Source of the DNA: Zhengitettix transpicula | Taxonomy: Eukaryota; Arthropoda; Insecta; Orthoptera; Tetrigidae | DNA length: 64,000 nt | Direction of reading: 5' to 3' | Assembly: GCA_037074705.1 (NCBI GenBank) | Contig: CM073590.1 | Span: 1,140,001 to 1,204,000, forward strand | Shown: one piece after another, positions 43,321 through 54,309 of the stretch | How the letters are laid out: each line of letters starts with the position of its first letter | How positions within the stretch are numbered: the first letter of the stretch is position 1 | Position numbers and translations under genes: made by a program | Notes under the pieces: generated by a model | What the model was told of the DNA's origin: nothing | Seen by the model: the letters and a program-made list of their open reading frames with translations, nothing else | The model's database searches: none

Positions 43321-45869
43321 TGGAACTGTTAATGATAGAGTCATTTAACAAGAAAACGACACCGAGAGAAATGGCTCAGTTTTTAAAATTGTGCATGAAA
43401 ATGTGTGTCTCACGGAAATCAAGATAGCTCGTATCAGAGAGTAAACGCAATAGAGGGTTCTATTCATTGGTTGGTTTTGTGGTTTTCGTCGCATTCTTGG
43501 TGATTACATTCAATATGCAAATTACTAACGCGTTAAATGGGCAAACCTTAGGGCGTTTCAGGAGACTTAGAACGTTATTAAAACATAAGCAAAAAGGGAC
43601 GTATATGTAGGCATATACGTGCGGCACAAACTCGATTGTTTACGTCGCAGTCCGGAACACACTTGTTTGTTTCGGTCGATTAGAAACTTCACAGACAAGT
43701 AAAATATTGAGCCACCTCTTCGCAGGAAATCACTAATACGTAGACAGCCTCCTCCTCTCATCGGCGTAATAGTTCTCGGCATCATCGAAGCTCATCTATC
43801 TTCTCCTCTTCCGTCAGTCAGGCTTTTTTCATTAAAATTTCTCTCCTACACCTTTACACTTCTCAGACTTACTTCCTGTCCAATAGGTATATCAGATCTT
43901 TACATTTCACTCCTATTCTTCCTCCCTTCCCAGAGTTCCTCCTTCTCCAAGTTGTATATTGGACCTGCCCCTTTTCGTCGCTTGTATACCTTCCAGCTAG
44001 ACTTTTTCCGTTCCCCAGGACAGGGTTGAAACATCTTCATTTTATTTTTCTCAACAAATCTGCGTTGGTCTTACAATTTCGCGGACTTCCTCTCGCCCGT
44101 CAGAGGGGTAGACTTTTTTGGAATTTTGGTGAGGTCGTTGGCTCCTTGTTTGCCTCCCAAAATACAGTTCCTTTTGTCTGGAGGCACGATTTCTTCTGGA
44201 CGCCTCCGTCACCCCGGCGCCAACTTTTATGACCGTATTTTTCCAGAAAGTTACAGCTCGAATCTGGCTGTATAGGCGTTTTACTCAAATCATATAATTT
44301 TGTGGGGAGGGGATGGGGGTGTTCTTCAGCGCTATAATCTTTTGATGAGGTCTTCGTAATCGTTAGTTCATGTTATGCAAGTTCCACTAACATAACCTCA
44401 GTGGAAATAAATAAACATCTATTCATTATTACGGAGAACGTAGAAATTATATTGGATAGTACAAATTTTTGTGTATATTTTCCGCAACTAATATTAGTTA
44501 TTTTTACTGAAGTCTGAAAAGACGATTGAGACTACATCTGGGGTCACACAGAAATTAATTTCGCCAAGTATTGTATCATTAATTCGTTTCGGTTGATAAT
44601 TAGTTTTTACTTCAGAACCAGCCGACCTATCAGTATATTTTTTTTGTGGTGTTATGTATCGGAAACTCCATCGATGCAGTGAAAGATGGTGATTTGGATC
44701 AGCCCTTCTGTAATTAACATAACAGTTAAATGCAATGGCCTGCCAAATATCGGTGCTGACACGTCATTGTCGTAAAGCACCCTACGGCAAACACACCACT
44801 GGCTTCTCGTGATAGGTGGGACATTCGGCAATAACGTTCACTGCAAGAATGCTGCATGCACTATACCTAATTAATATCACATACGGAATAAAGTCGTTAG
44901 GTGAAAATGGTTAAGGCATGACATTTATAAGAAACTACTACCTTAAGCGTAGTCTGTTTATTTTTTAAATATATATCTGAAACAATTATAAAATAATGCA
45001 ATAAGAATTTATAATGTTTACATAATGAGGTAATAAAAATAGTTTTAACGGTGAATAATAATATGTAAATTTTCTCCCTTTTAATTGTTATAAAATTTGT
45101 TTTTAAAATACCACCAGAATAGAAGAGTAATAAAGAAATAGCATGCCTTCATCAATTCCTTAGCAACGGTCTCTCTTATCATTGGTCAACCCTTCCTAAT
45201 GCAGTAAGCATACCTTAGGTATGGGGAGTGTATTCAACACTCATTTTGAAAGCAAGTAACCACTCCTATTACAAGGTGCCTAACAAGTAATACACTTTTT
45301 TCATCGAGAATATTTATTTGATAAAAACATTGGAATATAATTTTAATATAATATAAAAGAGAAATTTTAACTTTTAAAATAGTCTCGCCAGAACAGAACA
45401 GCGGGCCTCTATCTAGACAATGTATTATATGATAAAGAAACTATTTTTCTTTCAGTTAGTTAAAAATATTATTTAAATAATTATTTCAAAAAGTATAATA
45501 TTAAGAATAAGAAACATAGAAAAATATTTTTTTGGAGATTATTTAATTTTGTTTCTTATTTTACATTTACTTAAATGCATCATGTGACTGAATCCACAAA
45601 TAGTAATTTGGTCCCACTATCTGTTTCTAACTTATAATTGGTTGTTGTGGAATCTATAAAATGTTTTTACTGTAGTTGCCCAATTCCTTACATAGTTTGC
45701 ATTTTTTTGGTATCGGCATACATTGAAATAATATAGATATCAATTTACATTAAATGTCCCTTTTTGATTAGGTCATTGAATTGGGCCATGAATAAAAAGG
45801 CGACTTGGAAATTATAGGTGAGCCGAGTTTTCGTCTATGCAGGAATTTCGCACGGGATCGGATATCAAC
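43321..45869. other. Intergenic sequence
   Basis: A small hairpin ACGTATATG-TAGG-CATATACGT lies at 43599-43620. The stretch 43790-44020 is strongly pyrimidine-rich on the plus strand. The overlapping frames at 44026-44232 and 44100-44288 show no domain. The rest is AT-rich and featureless. Confidence 0.3.
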
Positions 45870-45962
45870 AAGGAATAGCTTAGTGGTTATAGCGTTCGCT
45901 CGGTAAGCCGGAAGTCCGGGTTCGATTTCAGATCAGTTCGACATTTTTCCTCAGGCTTCAAA
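45870..45962 (+). mobile_element. tRNA-derived SINE
   Basis: TAGCTTAGTGGTTA (about 45878-45891) is a good polymerase III A box, and GGGTTCGATTTC (about 45919-45930) a good B box, with tRNA-like spacing of about 30 bp; the GCGTTCGCTCGGTAAGCCGG between them resembles a tRNA anticodon arm region. It does not close into a full cloverleaf with a matching acceptor stem, so it is more likely a tRNA-derived SINE head or a tRNA pseudogene than a functional tRNA gene. Confidence 0.6.
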
Positions 45963-46551
45963 GTTAAATTTAACAATTTTCAACTATTTATGATAAATAT
46001 CTTTAAAATATGAACAGGTTAGGTAAGCCAAAATTCGAAGTCAGGAACTATACGTGACACACCTATTTTCACAGTTATTTTCTTCACAGTAATGAAGAGC
46101 CGAAAAAATGTGCCATACAGTACTCAGACTCTTACATAAATATATTATTGGACATTTCGTACCGCACCTTACATGTTGGACAATTTAGCACATTCAATAA
46201 TATGTAATATATAATATAATAACAGTAATATGTTAGAAAGTTCACCTCATTGATGCTAATAACACAGGACTCATAAATTTTAATATTTTATCTCAGGAAG
46301 GAAGGTTTCGGTAACGAATTTATTTTTAAGAAAAACTTTCTAACGTGGGGTTTAAAACGAACGACCCCATAATCTTAGGAAAGTATGAAAATGACTAAAT
46401 GTATTATTTTTTATTAACGGAATAATATTTATGTAAAATATAAATATAGAAATATAATGTAAACTTTAGGTATGTGTTCAGCGAAATACTACATGAACAG
46501 TGTTTCGCAGAACATTTAATATAAACGTTATTTTTGTATTTATAGTTCTCC
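45963..46551. other. AT-rich intergenic sequence
   Basis: May include the body of the tRNA-derived SINE just after its head; nothing else recognised. Confidence 0.25.
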
Positions 46552-46792
46552 GATTATCGAAAGGGCATGAAACAAGTATCAAGAGCCCGAACCTTATTCA
46601 GGCTTTTTAGGGTTTGTCCTGCGTCACTTTAAGACAAATGCCTGGTAGGATCTGTAAATTATAGCCCGGGAACCGTCATTAATGCTTGGCTAACTTACTC
46701 TCCTTTCCCCGCTCGAATCTATTTCTATGCTACTAAAGGGACGTTTCCACCAACGTGGATTACCCTCATGCAGCCAGTCACCCTAAAAAAAC
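46552..46792 (+). mobile_element. SINE-like repeat S, copy 9, with A-tail (diverged)
   Basis: TTAGGGTTTGTCCTGCGTCAC, ATGCCTGGTAGGATC, TATAGCCCGGGAACC and GTGGATTACCCTCATGCAGCC follow the order of repeat S. Ends in CCCT plus a 7-base A-run at about 46785-46791. It is the most diverged of the longer copies, so probably the oldest. Confidence 0.75.
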
Positions 46793-47048
46793 GTGTTAAA
46801 CATACACATACTTACAGAAGTATTTATGAGTGTTTCAATAAAACATGAATTTTATAGGTATGACGTTATATTTTAATCATAAAATTAATACAAACATTCT
46901 ACTGACAAATTAGCTTTATTATAAATCAGTGATGATAAAATATAATCACTTCTGGATGTAGGCATTACAGTACTTTAATATAAAAGGAGTCTACAGTGTG
47001 CAGAGTGTCAAATTAGAAGTTGTCTCAAACAAATGCATTTTTAAATAT

Positions 47049-47160
47049 TAAATAATAAAAATAGCAGCCTATTAATAAAAATATTGCATTATTCATTTGA
47101 AAACATAATAAATATCAAACACAACGTTTCGTTCCTGAGTGAAACCTCTTCAGGTTTATA
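47049..47160 (+). repeat. Dispersed repeat B, copy 1
   Basis: TAAATAATAAAAATAGCAGCC at the start and the block AACGTTTCGTTCCTGAGTGA / ACCTCTTCAGGTTTATAG near the end recur, in the same order, at 60736-61124, where a foldback element separates them. Family unknown. Confidence 0.55.
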
Positions 47161-49045
47161 GAATATCTAAACAAATATATTGAGAAACAAACTCTTACTC
47201 TTATCAAATATGATAAATGTAAAGCCTTTTACAGAAACAAGGAGTTTCATGACTGATAAATTATTCATGTATTTATTCATTTAGAATATTAGGTTCCTAG
47301 AAATTTTTGTTTTTTTAATATAGAGTAGTTCCAATCGTGAAATTAAAACTTGTTAGTATTATTTATCCGACGCTGATCAGCTGGAGTATTGATGTATCTT
47401 TTAAAACAAGAGCTTAAATAACTTTTTCAACATTAATTTTGATTTAATGTGCGTAACCGTTAATTACTCAAATAATCAATGCTGTCACGTGACATCTAGT
47501 ACATTATTCTATTAATTAAAAACGTCTTTTTATGAAATTAATTAGTTTAGGAAGTCAATTTAAGGTGTGTTATCACATAATCTCACGCGTCGGTTACTTA
47601 ATAAAGTTATAAGGCCCCCTAAACTTTCTATCAACAGCATGATATACTGTTCCTAGCGGTTAATCACAGACATATAATTGCAATGTATTAACTTATTTTT
47701 ATGAATGAAAACAAAATCGAAAACACGATCAAATGAACGAGTAAACTTGTGCTTTGAAAACTCGGTTGCATTTTAATTTTCATGTAATACTAAGTACATT
47801 CGAATATTAATATTCAAATTTGATTATAATGAAAATTGAGGCTGTGCGGAACAATAAATTAATTGCTTATAGCTTAATTAAACTTCAATATATTTGCCAT
47901 TACTTTTTAACGTTTGAGGTCCATTAAATGTCTCTCAACTTACACGAACATTAAAATAACTATTAGCAAAACAAAATATACAGTATTTTATTTTGTTTCG
48001 ATGAGTATTACAGGTAAAGTTAAAGCTTTTACGTCTACACAAAAGTAGACATCAATTAAAGACATGATAAGAAGTAGAACAGTCACGTGAGTTATATATG
48101 CTTATATTTATAATAGTTTTAGTGCGTAATAGCAATATGTCTTGACGTATTGTAGCTGAAATAAATAAACAACACAAGTTTTAACTAATTTAATAGTCAT
48201 TTCAACACAGATATACAATAACGAATCATTTATTGAAGATTAAATTTAATAAGTGCTTTCAAAAGTATCCCTATTCCGTTAAAGAATAAATATGTTTTTC
48301 TTGTAGTCTAATTTCCGAAAAATATTTAAAGCATGATAGAAATGTTTGTAATTTCTATAAATCAATAAAATATTTAAAATGCGCATAGGCATCGAGATTA
48401 TCTAAAGTTGGTTAATTCCTTGTGTGGTTACAAATTCTATTATTCAAAATTTTTTCACCAGAATCATAAAATTTTTAGTTATTATTTTGGTGTTACATTC
48501 CTGTGCCCATGTTAACATGTGAAACTTAAAATACGGCCTCATTTTCAAAATATGCTACAGAAATGTTGAATACCATTTGCAAATTAATTTATCGATTCAA
48601 TTAATCCTATACTGAAGAAAGGATATATATTGCAGAAGACTGCCCTCAACTCCGTTTTGTGCTCACTATTTTTGGCGATAATATATAGCGATACTGTTTT
48701 GACTTCACCAACTCATCCACCTCTCTCGAAGTTACTCAATAATACGGCACTACATAATTTTTTTTATATAGAAATTACCAAAACTTAATATAAAATCCAA
48801 TAAATTTATTCTTCGAAACATGAGTTTACATATATATCAGAGCGTGATTTAGACTATACAACATGTTGCTTTCAAGTACCATTTCCGTCCTACACACTAT
48901 TTAAGCTCTCTGTACCTCGCCCCGAGCGAGCACGTGTTTCGAGAGCTACCGTCGGAACAGCGACCCGCTCCCAGCGGAGCCTTTACAAACACATAAACCA
49001 TACTATTCGCGCGCCAACACCAATTGTTGAAAGTCTAGCCGCCAA
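47161..49045. other. AT-rich sequence ending in a GC-richer island
   Basis: No genes. At 48885-49040 the composition becomes GC-rich (CTCGCCCCGAGCGAGCACG), preceded by an AT-box-like CTATTTAAG at about 48898. It could be a promoter-like region or a piece of a retroelement. Confidence 0.3.
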
Positions 49046-49198
49046 AGAAGAGCCGAGAGCGACACAACTGCACTTGTCAGCTGACGAAACTCAAAAGCGA
49101 CGAAAACGCAACGACAATGGGAGAGCCGTAGGGTTAGCGTAACAATAAGGGAGCAACGACAATGGGAAAACAGAAGGCTAAGCGTGATAATAAGGGAT
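49046..49198. repeat. Foldback element F, interior-only copy
   Basis: AGAGCGACACAACTGCACTT, GTCAGCTGACGAAAC and CAACGACAATGGGA match the interior of the copy at 52939-53117 and, in part, the loop of the copy at 60850-61047 (reverse complement). Neither terminal arm is recognisable here. The motif CAACGACAATGGGA(A/G)-A-C repeats twice (about 49110 and 49155). Confidence 0.5.
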
Positions 49199-50384
49199 CA
49201 TAGCAATTATTAAGTTTCATAGTTTCTGTTTGTACATTACTAGCTGTGAGGAACAAGGATCCCGTTGTGTGGTGATTATATTATCACTTGTTTGTCTGAA
49301 TTGACTAACTTTCTTATTCAATGCACAAAATATTTAACAGCATATGCAAATTACGCATCTATCAACGGACACACCCGTTAAGATATTTACATAGATATAA
49401 AATTACAAAAATGTAAAATACACAACTAGTTAATTACACAATGAACTGTATCAACTTCAAATAATATATTTGAGCGAGGGCAAAATTCGAAGGTAACTAA
49501 TTTGTTTAAAACATGCAGCGTTCCTTTAAAATAACTTTATATATTCAAACTCTTTACAACATAGTTTTTCTCCAATAACTCCTCTTTTAACAATACCACT
49601 ATCCAAAGATATTCTCCGCACCAAAGTAAAAACATCATTACTTTTACATAAAAAGATAATATACCATTTTTGTAAAATATAGTAGACAGATAACATTTAT
49701 CAGCCGACCAACGTCATCATATCTCTCAGCGAATAGCAGTATCCCGCTGCCAACTGAAAACACTAAGTTTTGGGGACCGAAAAATATTTGTTTCGATTCA
49801 ACAATTACTAATTCATAAATACGTTTCGCATATCAATTGTCGTATTTTGTGAATTATTTGGTAATACATTTCAACCCACCGATTGGTAAAAATCATTTAG
49901 TCATTTCAAAATATTCTTTCTTCAAAGAAAATATCGAATTATGTAAAGCTGGGCAATGCATTTCATTTTATTGTACTTACATTTTCTAAAAATGAAATCT
50001 TATTTTATTATAGTACGAATTTTCAATAGATCGTTGATCTAGATGACTGTGTACTAGTTAATTTTCAATATGTATTTTCTTGACATTGTGGGAGATTGTG
50101 ATCTAAAAAGGCATTTTTGCATGTCGAATAAAGTTCTTGAAGTGAAACCATGCGACAAATTAAATGACAATCATGGTACTAAAAACGGTTGTACAATTGA
50201 CAATTCACATTGTTGACGATCATACCATTTTAAACGTAATTTAAATTTAATTAAAGTTTGAATGCTATCAAAAGCCAACTCAAAAGAATTTTGAATTCGT
50301 CACCTGGTTTGTGCGTTTTTGTAGATTCCAGGGCTGTTACTTTTTTTAATTACCTGAAAAATGATACACGGAGTGCAGAATTGT
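49199..50384. other. AT-rich intergenic sequence
   Basis: No recognised feature. Confidence 0.3.
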
Positions 50385-50490
50385 ACTATATTATTTATAT
50401 TATCACTTCAATTTGTTTGTTATTCGAGTTTTTTATTTATTGGTATACTTTACACACAGACGTATTATATTTTCATTTCATTAAACACAA
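50385..50490. repeat. Foldback element F, one-arm fragment
   Basis: TTATTTATATTATCACTTCA followed by TTTGTTTGTTATT and then ACACAGACGTAT-ATATTTT matches 34805-34890, continuing past the supposed right edge of the full copy. No opposite arm is present. Two small open frames over it (50258-50506, 50361-50666) are coincidental. Confidence 0.5.
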
Positions 50491-51105
50491 CGTATATATG
50501 TTATGAAATTTACAAAGCAAAGTATTCTTTTGGAAGTAAAATATTCTCTAGTCTTAGGGGAACTAAACTTCTGTTATGGGTAATAACAATAAATACTAAT
50601 ACTTTTACACTGATTCACAACACTCTTACACTTATCTTTCTTATCATTGGAGGAATGCTATTATAAAAAATTCCCCCTTTATAGAGTATACTTTTCTGTT
50701 AGATAGAAACGTGTTGCTTGTCCGATCTTCGAGCTGAGTCATTTCTAGTCGCATATTCGTGAAATTCGCCATTCGTTTGAAACAATTTTATGTTCTGACT
50801 GTTATTTACCTTCAGAGAAGTATTTAATTATTATAGATGGGGTAAACAGATATATAACAGATATATAATTATTAACAAATTAAAATTATTTTCAAATGAA
50901 TTACAACTTCATTAACTCAGGGAAGTAAAACAATCAGAATTCAATTAACCAAATCTTAATCTCAGGGGTATTGGACCGAGCAGCAGAGGCAACGTATTAA
51001 ATCTAAAAAATCTCACCTTGATCCGACAATGTCTAGTAATTTATAATTGGCTCTCACTATCATTCGTTGTTGTTTCCATCGTTTAGATCAGAGGTCGCCA
51101 AACGC
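50491..51105. other. AT-rich intergenic sequence
   Basis: No recognised feature. Confidence 0.3.
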
Positions 51106-51371
51106 CTCCCCCGCTATCGGAAGGGCGTGGGACAAGTACCCAATGCCCGACCTACCTAATGTAGGTTTTTCTAGGGTTTTCCCTGCATTTCTTTAGGCGA
51201 ATTCCGGGCAGCATCCTTAAAATATAGCCCGGGGGCCCTAGTTAACCCTTGGCTACCTTCCTCTACCCTTCCGCATTCCCCCTTTCAAATCCCTTCCTAG
51301 GCTATTAAAGGGGAGGTGCCCAACGTGGATTACTCTCATGTAGCCTGTTGCCCAAAAAAAACAAAAAAAAA
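51106..51371 (+). mobile_element. SINE-like repeat S, copy 10, with A-tail
   Basis: 5' truncated at CCGCTATCGGAAGGGCGTGGG, running through CCCTAGTTAACCCTTGGCTA to CATGTAGCCTGTTGCCC. A-tail of about 17 bases broken by one C at 51354-51371, immediately followed by the head of copy 11. Confidence 0.8.
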
Positions 51372-51910
51372 CGCGAGGCAGTGGCACGTCCGCGAGGGTT
51401 ATTCTCTTGCAGGCAGAACCTTGTAGGAGAGACACGAAGGGGCTACCTTTGGGGATGCCTTTTCCTCTCAGTTTTTGAACTAAGGTTCCCACAAACCGAG
51501 GCACCTCGGACTGTTCTGAGAGGTGTATGTTCCGGGGTCACAGACCTTGGGCATACGGTAAGAGTTGTCCGCTATTCCCATTAGAATAGTTGACCAGCTG
51601 CCTCCTACACTGGTCGAGGCACGGAGAAGGGAATGCTGCGTCCCCACAGCAAACTCCTCTCCCGCTATCGGAAGGGCGTGGGACAAGTACCCAATGCCCG
51701 ACCTACCTGACACAGGTTTTTCTAGGGTTTGTCCTGCATTTCTTTAGGCGAATTCCGGGTAGCATCCTTAAAATATAGCCCGGGGGCCTTACTTAACTCT
51801 TGGCTACCTTCCTCTACCCTTCCACATCCCCCCTTTCAAATCCCTTTCCTATGCTATAAGAGGGGAGTTGCCACTATGTGGATTATCCTATACATAGCCT
51901 GTCTACACCC
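51372..51910 (+). mobile_element. SINE-like repeat S, copy 11, longest (about 540 bp)
   Basis: The most complete copy. Head CGCGAGGCAGTGGCACGTCC, then GGCAGAACCTTGTAGGAGAG, TGTATGTTCCGGGGTCACAG, GACCAGCTGCCTCC, CCGCTATCGGAAGGGCGTGGG, TTTTTCTAGGGTTTGTCCTG, TATAGCCCGGGGGCC, and tail block CATAGCCTGTCTACACC. The expected A-tail is replaced by CTCCCCCCC. I see no clear A/B boxes, so it may be a 5'-truncated LINE 3' end rather than a true SINE. Open frames on both strands are by-products. Confidence 0.8.
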
Positions 51911-52909
51911 TCCCCCCCGAGTGTGTTTCTGGTAGCTCGCGAAAGGTTATTAAACAAAAGAGAAAATAATGAATCCCCGTTATGTTATGTTATCATTGTT
52001 ATTAATTTTGTTTTTAGTCTGTATCAAGACTACGTCTACACTGAATTACAAACTGCAGGGGAAGGGAAATGAATTAGTGGAAATTATGTGAGACATTATA
52101 CCAATTTCAACTAAATTGGGTCTTTGGGAGACAAACTTAACAAATGTAGACGTAAAAAAATTCCTGTCTTGAAGAAGCAACTTGAAAATGGCATGTTCTC
52201 AGCCCTTTTTGACCAGAAAGGTCTCCGAAGTTTATCATATTTGAGAGTGAACTATCATCTCAGCTTTCAGGACTTTCCTCCTCGCACAATTTACTGCATC
52301 ACCTTCCTTACAAGTGAAAAATGAAGAATTTTCTGCCTGCGTGACTGAACATTTTAACAAAGACGAGTCAATACTTGAACTTGAATTAATGGTTTGATTT
52401 TAAAATGAATTACAACGGATCGAATCTGGCCTTTCCTACCAATAAAAATAATCAGCGTTGCCTGGAGTCGCTCTGTGAGTGGAGACCTTGTATAGATCGG
52501 TTCGAATATGCCTTTCCCAACATTAATTTCTTAAAGAAAAAACCAGTCCACAAGCATAAACACTGACAATTGTCTCGATTATTGCGTCCGAATGGCAGTG
52601 ACTAACTCTCCACCAGATATAGACGGAGAAGGAAAGTGATGCTTGCAATTGAACGGAATAATTTTTTTTAAATCTGTTATTCTGTTGTGAATTTAATTTT
52701 GGAATTTTTCAAATTTAAAATATTTAGTAGTGTGCAAGAATGGAAATAATTCATTTAATTTAAGATGGCTTGATACATTGTAATTTTTTTAAAAAAAGCG
52801 AACCTTTTTTCATCTTAATATTGGTCTGCGTACCATAGGTAGAATCTCGTTGACGGGAGGTTCTTAATTTATATTGCAATGAAAAATTTACGTCTGATTG
52901 AAAATAAGA
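51911..52909. other. Intergenic sequence
   Basis: Two similar short pieces, GGATCGAATCTGGCCTTTCC (about 52428) and GGTTCGAATATGCCTTTCCC (about 52499), form an imperfect tandem pair. No gene recognised; the 66-codon frame at 52124-52324 matches nothing known to me. Confidence 0.3.
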
Positions 52910-53117
52910 ATAAGAAAGATAGCCAATTGAGACCAAAAGTGATAATATAAATACCGCACAACGTTTCTGGGATCCTTGTGCCTTTCGTCAGGGGCGAAGA
53001 AGATTCTAGAGCGACACAAACCAGTTGTCAAGCCACGAAAACCCAACGACAATGGAAGAACCGAAGGGTTAGTGTAACAATAAGGGAGACCCGACAATGG
53101 GAAAACAGAAGGTTCAG
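52910..53117. repeat. Foldback element F, left arm plus interior
   Basis: GTGATAATATAAATACC (52939 on), ACAACGTTTCTGGGATCC and CCTTTCGTCAGG form the arm, followed by the interior GAGCGACACAAACC, CAACGACAATGGAAGAACC and GACAATGGGAAAACAGAAGG shared with 49046-49198. The right arm is absent. Confidence 0.6.
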
Positions 53118-53448
53118 CAGAAAACAATCTATCAACTTCACATACCTTATGACAATGCTAACTGCTGATCTGGAAGCAGAAAATGTTTTACTCCTGTCAC
53201 CCACCACAAAAATCTCCTATCTACTGTCCACGCATTCATACTGACGGTCCTCAACTTCATATGTATCGTCTAACTCTCAATCTTACACACTCCTCCAAAT
53301 TCCTTCACATTCGCTCATCCAAGGATGAATAGCTTTCTTGATTCAGCTGTCAAGTCATTTTTATTGTTCTTAAAATTCATGGAGGTCTGTCCTTTTCGTT
53401 TCCCTGTCAGCGATTTCACTCGACACACCTTTTTCCTCTTCCCCTCCT
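53118..53448. other. Intergenic sequence
   Basis: No recognised feature. Confidence 0.3.
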
Positions 53449-54309
53449 TTAAGGACTCATTCACACAAGTGCGGGACTGCGGGAACCGGGTAGGGAATCT
53501 CGTTGCAGGTGCGGGACAGCGAACTGCATAGTCCTACACATCATTGCGGGAACGGGATTTAATTTTCTAGACGCCTTCCAGCAATTTCACTCAAAATAAT
53601 TACGTATTTTTAATCATTCTGAATAATAATTTTTAATTCAAGTTAAGACAACGTGTTCAATAACGTATTCAGGTGAAGAAGAGGCCCTAATTATACAAGC
53701 ACTATCCGAAGACGTACTAATTAAGTTATTAGAATAAAAAGAAACAAGGCAATTATTTACCACGCTGCACCCTGTTTCCTAATTATTTATGTATGTTTAG
53801 CAAAAGAAGAATATCGATTCACGAAATTAATTCTAGACGTAAACCATTTGGTGAATATCACACCTTCTGCCACAGCTACGAAGAGATGTTGCAATAATTT
53901 ATAATTATTTTAAAATGTCATCTGATAGTTTTCATGCAATTTGCAATTCAATTAAGAATGCCATTAAAAAGCAATACATGAACTACCATGAAGCGAAATC
54001 TCCAGAAGAACGAGTTGCAATTTCTGTGAGGTATATATGTAATAACATATAACGAGTGTGAACGTTTTCGAATACTTAATGTAATGTATTATTAAGCTTT
54101 CTTTGGCGGCTTGTACCGAAACAATGGGCAAGCGCGCAGGAGGCCACGTGCGGGACGCGGGAAAAACCGTGCAAGCCGCGAACCTTCACTGTGACGCAGT
54201 TAGCGGCGGGATAGTTCGTGCAGGTCTCAATATGTCCATATACCGAGATGAAAACACGTCCCGCACCTTTCCCGCTCCCGTTCCCGCACTGGTGTGAAAG
54301 ACGCCTTAA
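53449..54309 (+). mobile_element. PIF/Harbinger relic (853 bp) flanked by TTAA
   Basis: Terminal inverted repeats: left GGACTCATTCACACAAGTGC from 53453, right the complement of GGCGTCTTTCACACCAGTGC ending 54305, each continuing into GC-rich GGGA-type sequence. TTAA lies on both sides (53449-53452 and 54306-54309). The interior carries a PIF-type transposase remnant (53790-54050), so I assign the superfamily from the protein. The flank is longer than the usual TWA triplet. Subterminal zones are rich in GCGGGA motifs. Confidence 0.7.
53790..54050 (+). pseudogene. PIF/Harbinger transposase N-terminal fragment
   Basis: After decayed sequence reading RRKPFGEYHTFCHSYEEML (about 53835-53893), the frame from 53917 gives MSSDSFHAICNSIKNAIKKQ and HEAKSPEERVAISVRYICNN. 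The family pattern is FRMS-ESF--L---I, then SPEERLAVTLRYLATG. The catalytic DDE domain is absent. Non-functional remnant. Confidence 0.7.
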
